This document shows positions 63,931 to 64,000 of a DNA stretch of 64,000 nucleotides, piece by piece. Position 1 is the stretch's first letter. Each line of letters opens with the position of its first letter. The notes beneath the pieces were generated by a model. That model saw only the letters and a list, made by a program, of their open reading frames with translations. It made no database searches and had not been told where the DNA came from. Source of the DNA: Amycolatopsis suaedae (lineage in GTDB: Bacteria; Actinomycetota; Actinomycetes; Mycobacteriales; Pseudonocardiaceae); the NCBI RefSeq assembly GCF_004214935.1, contig NZ_SFCC01000003.1:465476-529475 (forward strand). The letters run 5' to 3'. Position numbers and translations under genes: made by a program.

Positions 63931-64000
63931 CTTGAGAACTCAACAGTGTGCTAGTGAACTAAGCCAGTAGAGCTTTATGTTGAAACCCCTCGTCAGGGGT
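63931..64000 (+). promoter_or_regulatory. rRNA leader with boxA-like element
   Basis: CTTGAGAACTCAACA followed by GTGTG (63931-63950) is the leader sequence found upstream of 16S rRNA in actinobacteria, near the boxA antitermination site. The window ends inside the leader, in a CCCCT/AGGGG stem. The 16S gene should start within a few hundred bp to the right. A promoter match lies at 63794-63822. Confidence 0.8.

Overview
The window is a piece of a high-GC actinobacterial chromosome, most likely from the Pseudonocardiaceae (Amycolatopsis-like). The evidence is GC-rich codon use with many GTG starts, a mycothione reductase, an Lsr2-type nucleoid protein, a methionine aminopeptidase next to a penicillin-binding lipoprotein and a DUF4081 acetyltransferase (the order known from Mycobacterium), the fasR-fabD-fabH-acpP-fabF order known from Streptomyces, and an actinobacterial rRNA leader at the right edge. 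No insertion sequence, prophage, CRISPR array or biosynthetic megacluster is visible. This is core and near-core chromosome.

Region by region. 0-3.5 kb: 5'-truncated GNAT, penicillin-binding lipoprotein, methionine aminopeptidase. 3.9-9.6 kb: GntR regulator with divergent MFS exporter, mycothione reductase, M15 lipoprotein, secreted trypsin-like protease, ElaA-like GNAT. 9.6-15.3 kb: bioF, a decayed PIG-L deacetylase, an orphan ArsR regulator with a striking double operator, DEAD-box helicase, RIO kinase with a putative 18-residue leader peptide, then 1 kb of repeats. 15.3-20.7 kb: large LuxR-type ATPase regulator divergent from two translationally coupled subtilases. 20.8-28.2 kb: DoxX/TetR pair, cupin plus two flavoprotein oxidoreductases, YaaA, double GNAT, 2-hydroxyacid dehydrogenase, VOC protein. 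28.3-36.3 kb: proS, two paralogous anchored proteins facing each other across a repeat, HAD phosphatase, ABC-2-like membrane protein, YjbQ, two-component system. 36.3-39.4 kb: desaturase, its ferredoxin reductase and a 67-residue protein, divergent from a FabR-like TetR regulator. 39.6-44.3 kb: transhydrogenase pntAA-AB-B, an Lsr2-like protein with a histone-H1-like tail, a disulfide oxidoreductase. 45.0-47.8 kb: uncharacterised anchored proteins and a DUF3145 protein. 47.8-52.6 kb: fabDHPF and fasR. 52.9-60.5 kb: MscS/CmpX-like protein, PnuC, lactate permease, lactate dehydrogenase, aceE. 60.9-63.8 kb: DUF3052 protein, AhpE, tRNA-Val, two sugar-acid/polyol dehydrogenases. 63.8-64 kb: promoter and leader of an rRNA operon whose 16S gene lies outside.

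How genes fit together: fatty-acid supply (fabDHPF under FasR) and modification (desaturase/reductase under a FabR-like regulator) are both present; lactate uptake and oxidation sit beside pyruvate dehydrogenase; transhydrogenase, mycothione reductase and AhpE serve NADPH and thiol redox balance.

The most unusual content is not a gene. Seven gene-free gaps (3.6, 14.5-15.3, 21.9-22.1, 31.0-31.3, 44.3-45.0, 47.8 and 56.1-56.4 kb) are filled by a shared set of modules: GTGAAGG/CCTTCAC hairpins, a ~246-bp direct repeat whose internal 51-bp palindrome is exactly inverted between its two copies, and ~21-bp tandem units. Inverted composite copies lie 29 kb apart. This mosaic family is the best candidate for an undescribed system in the window.
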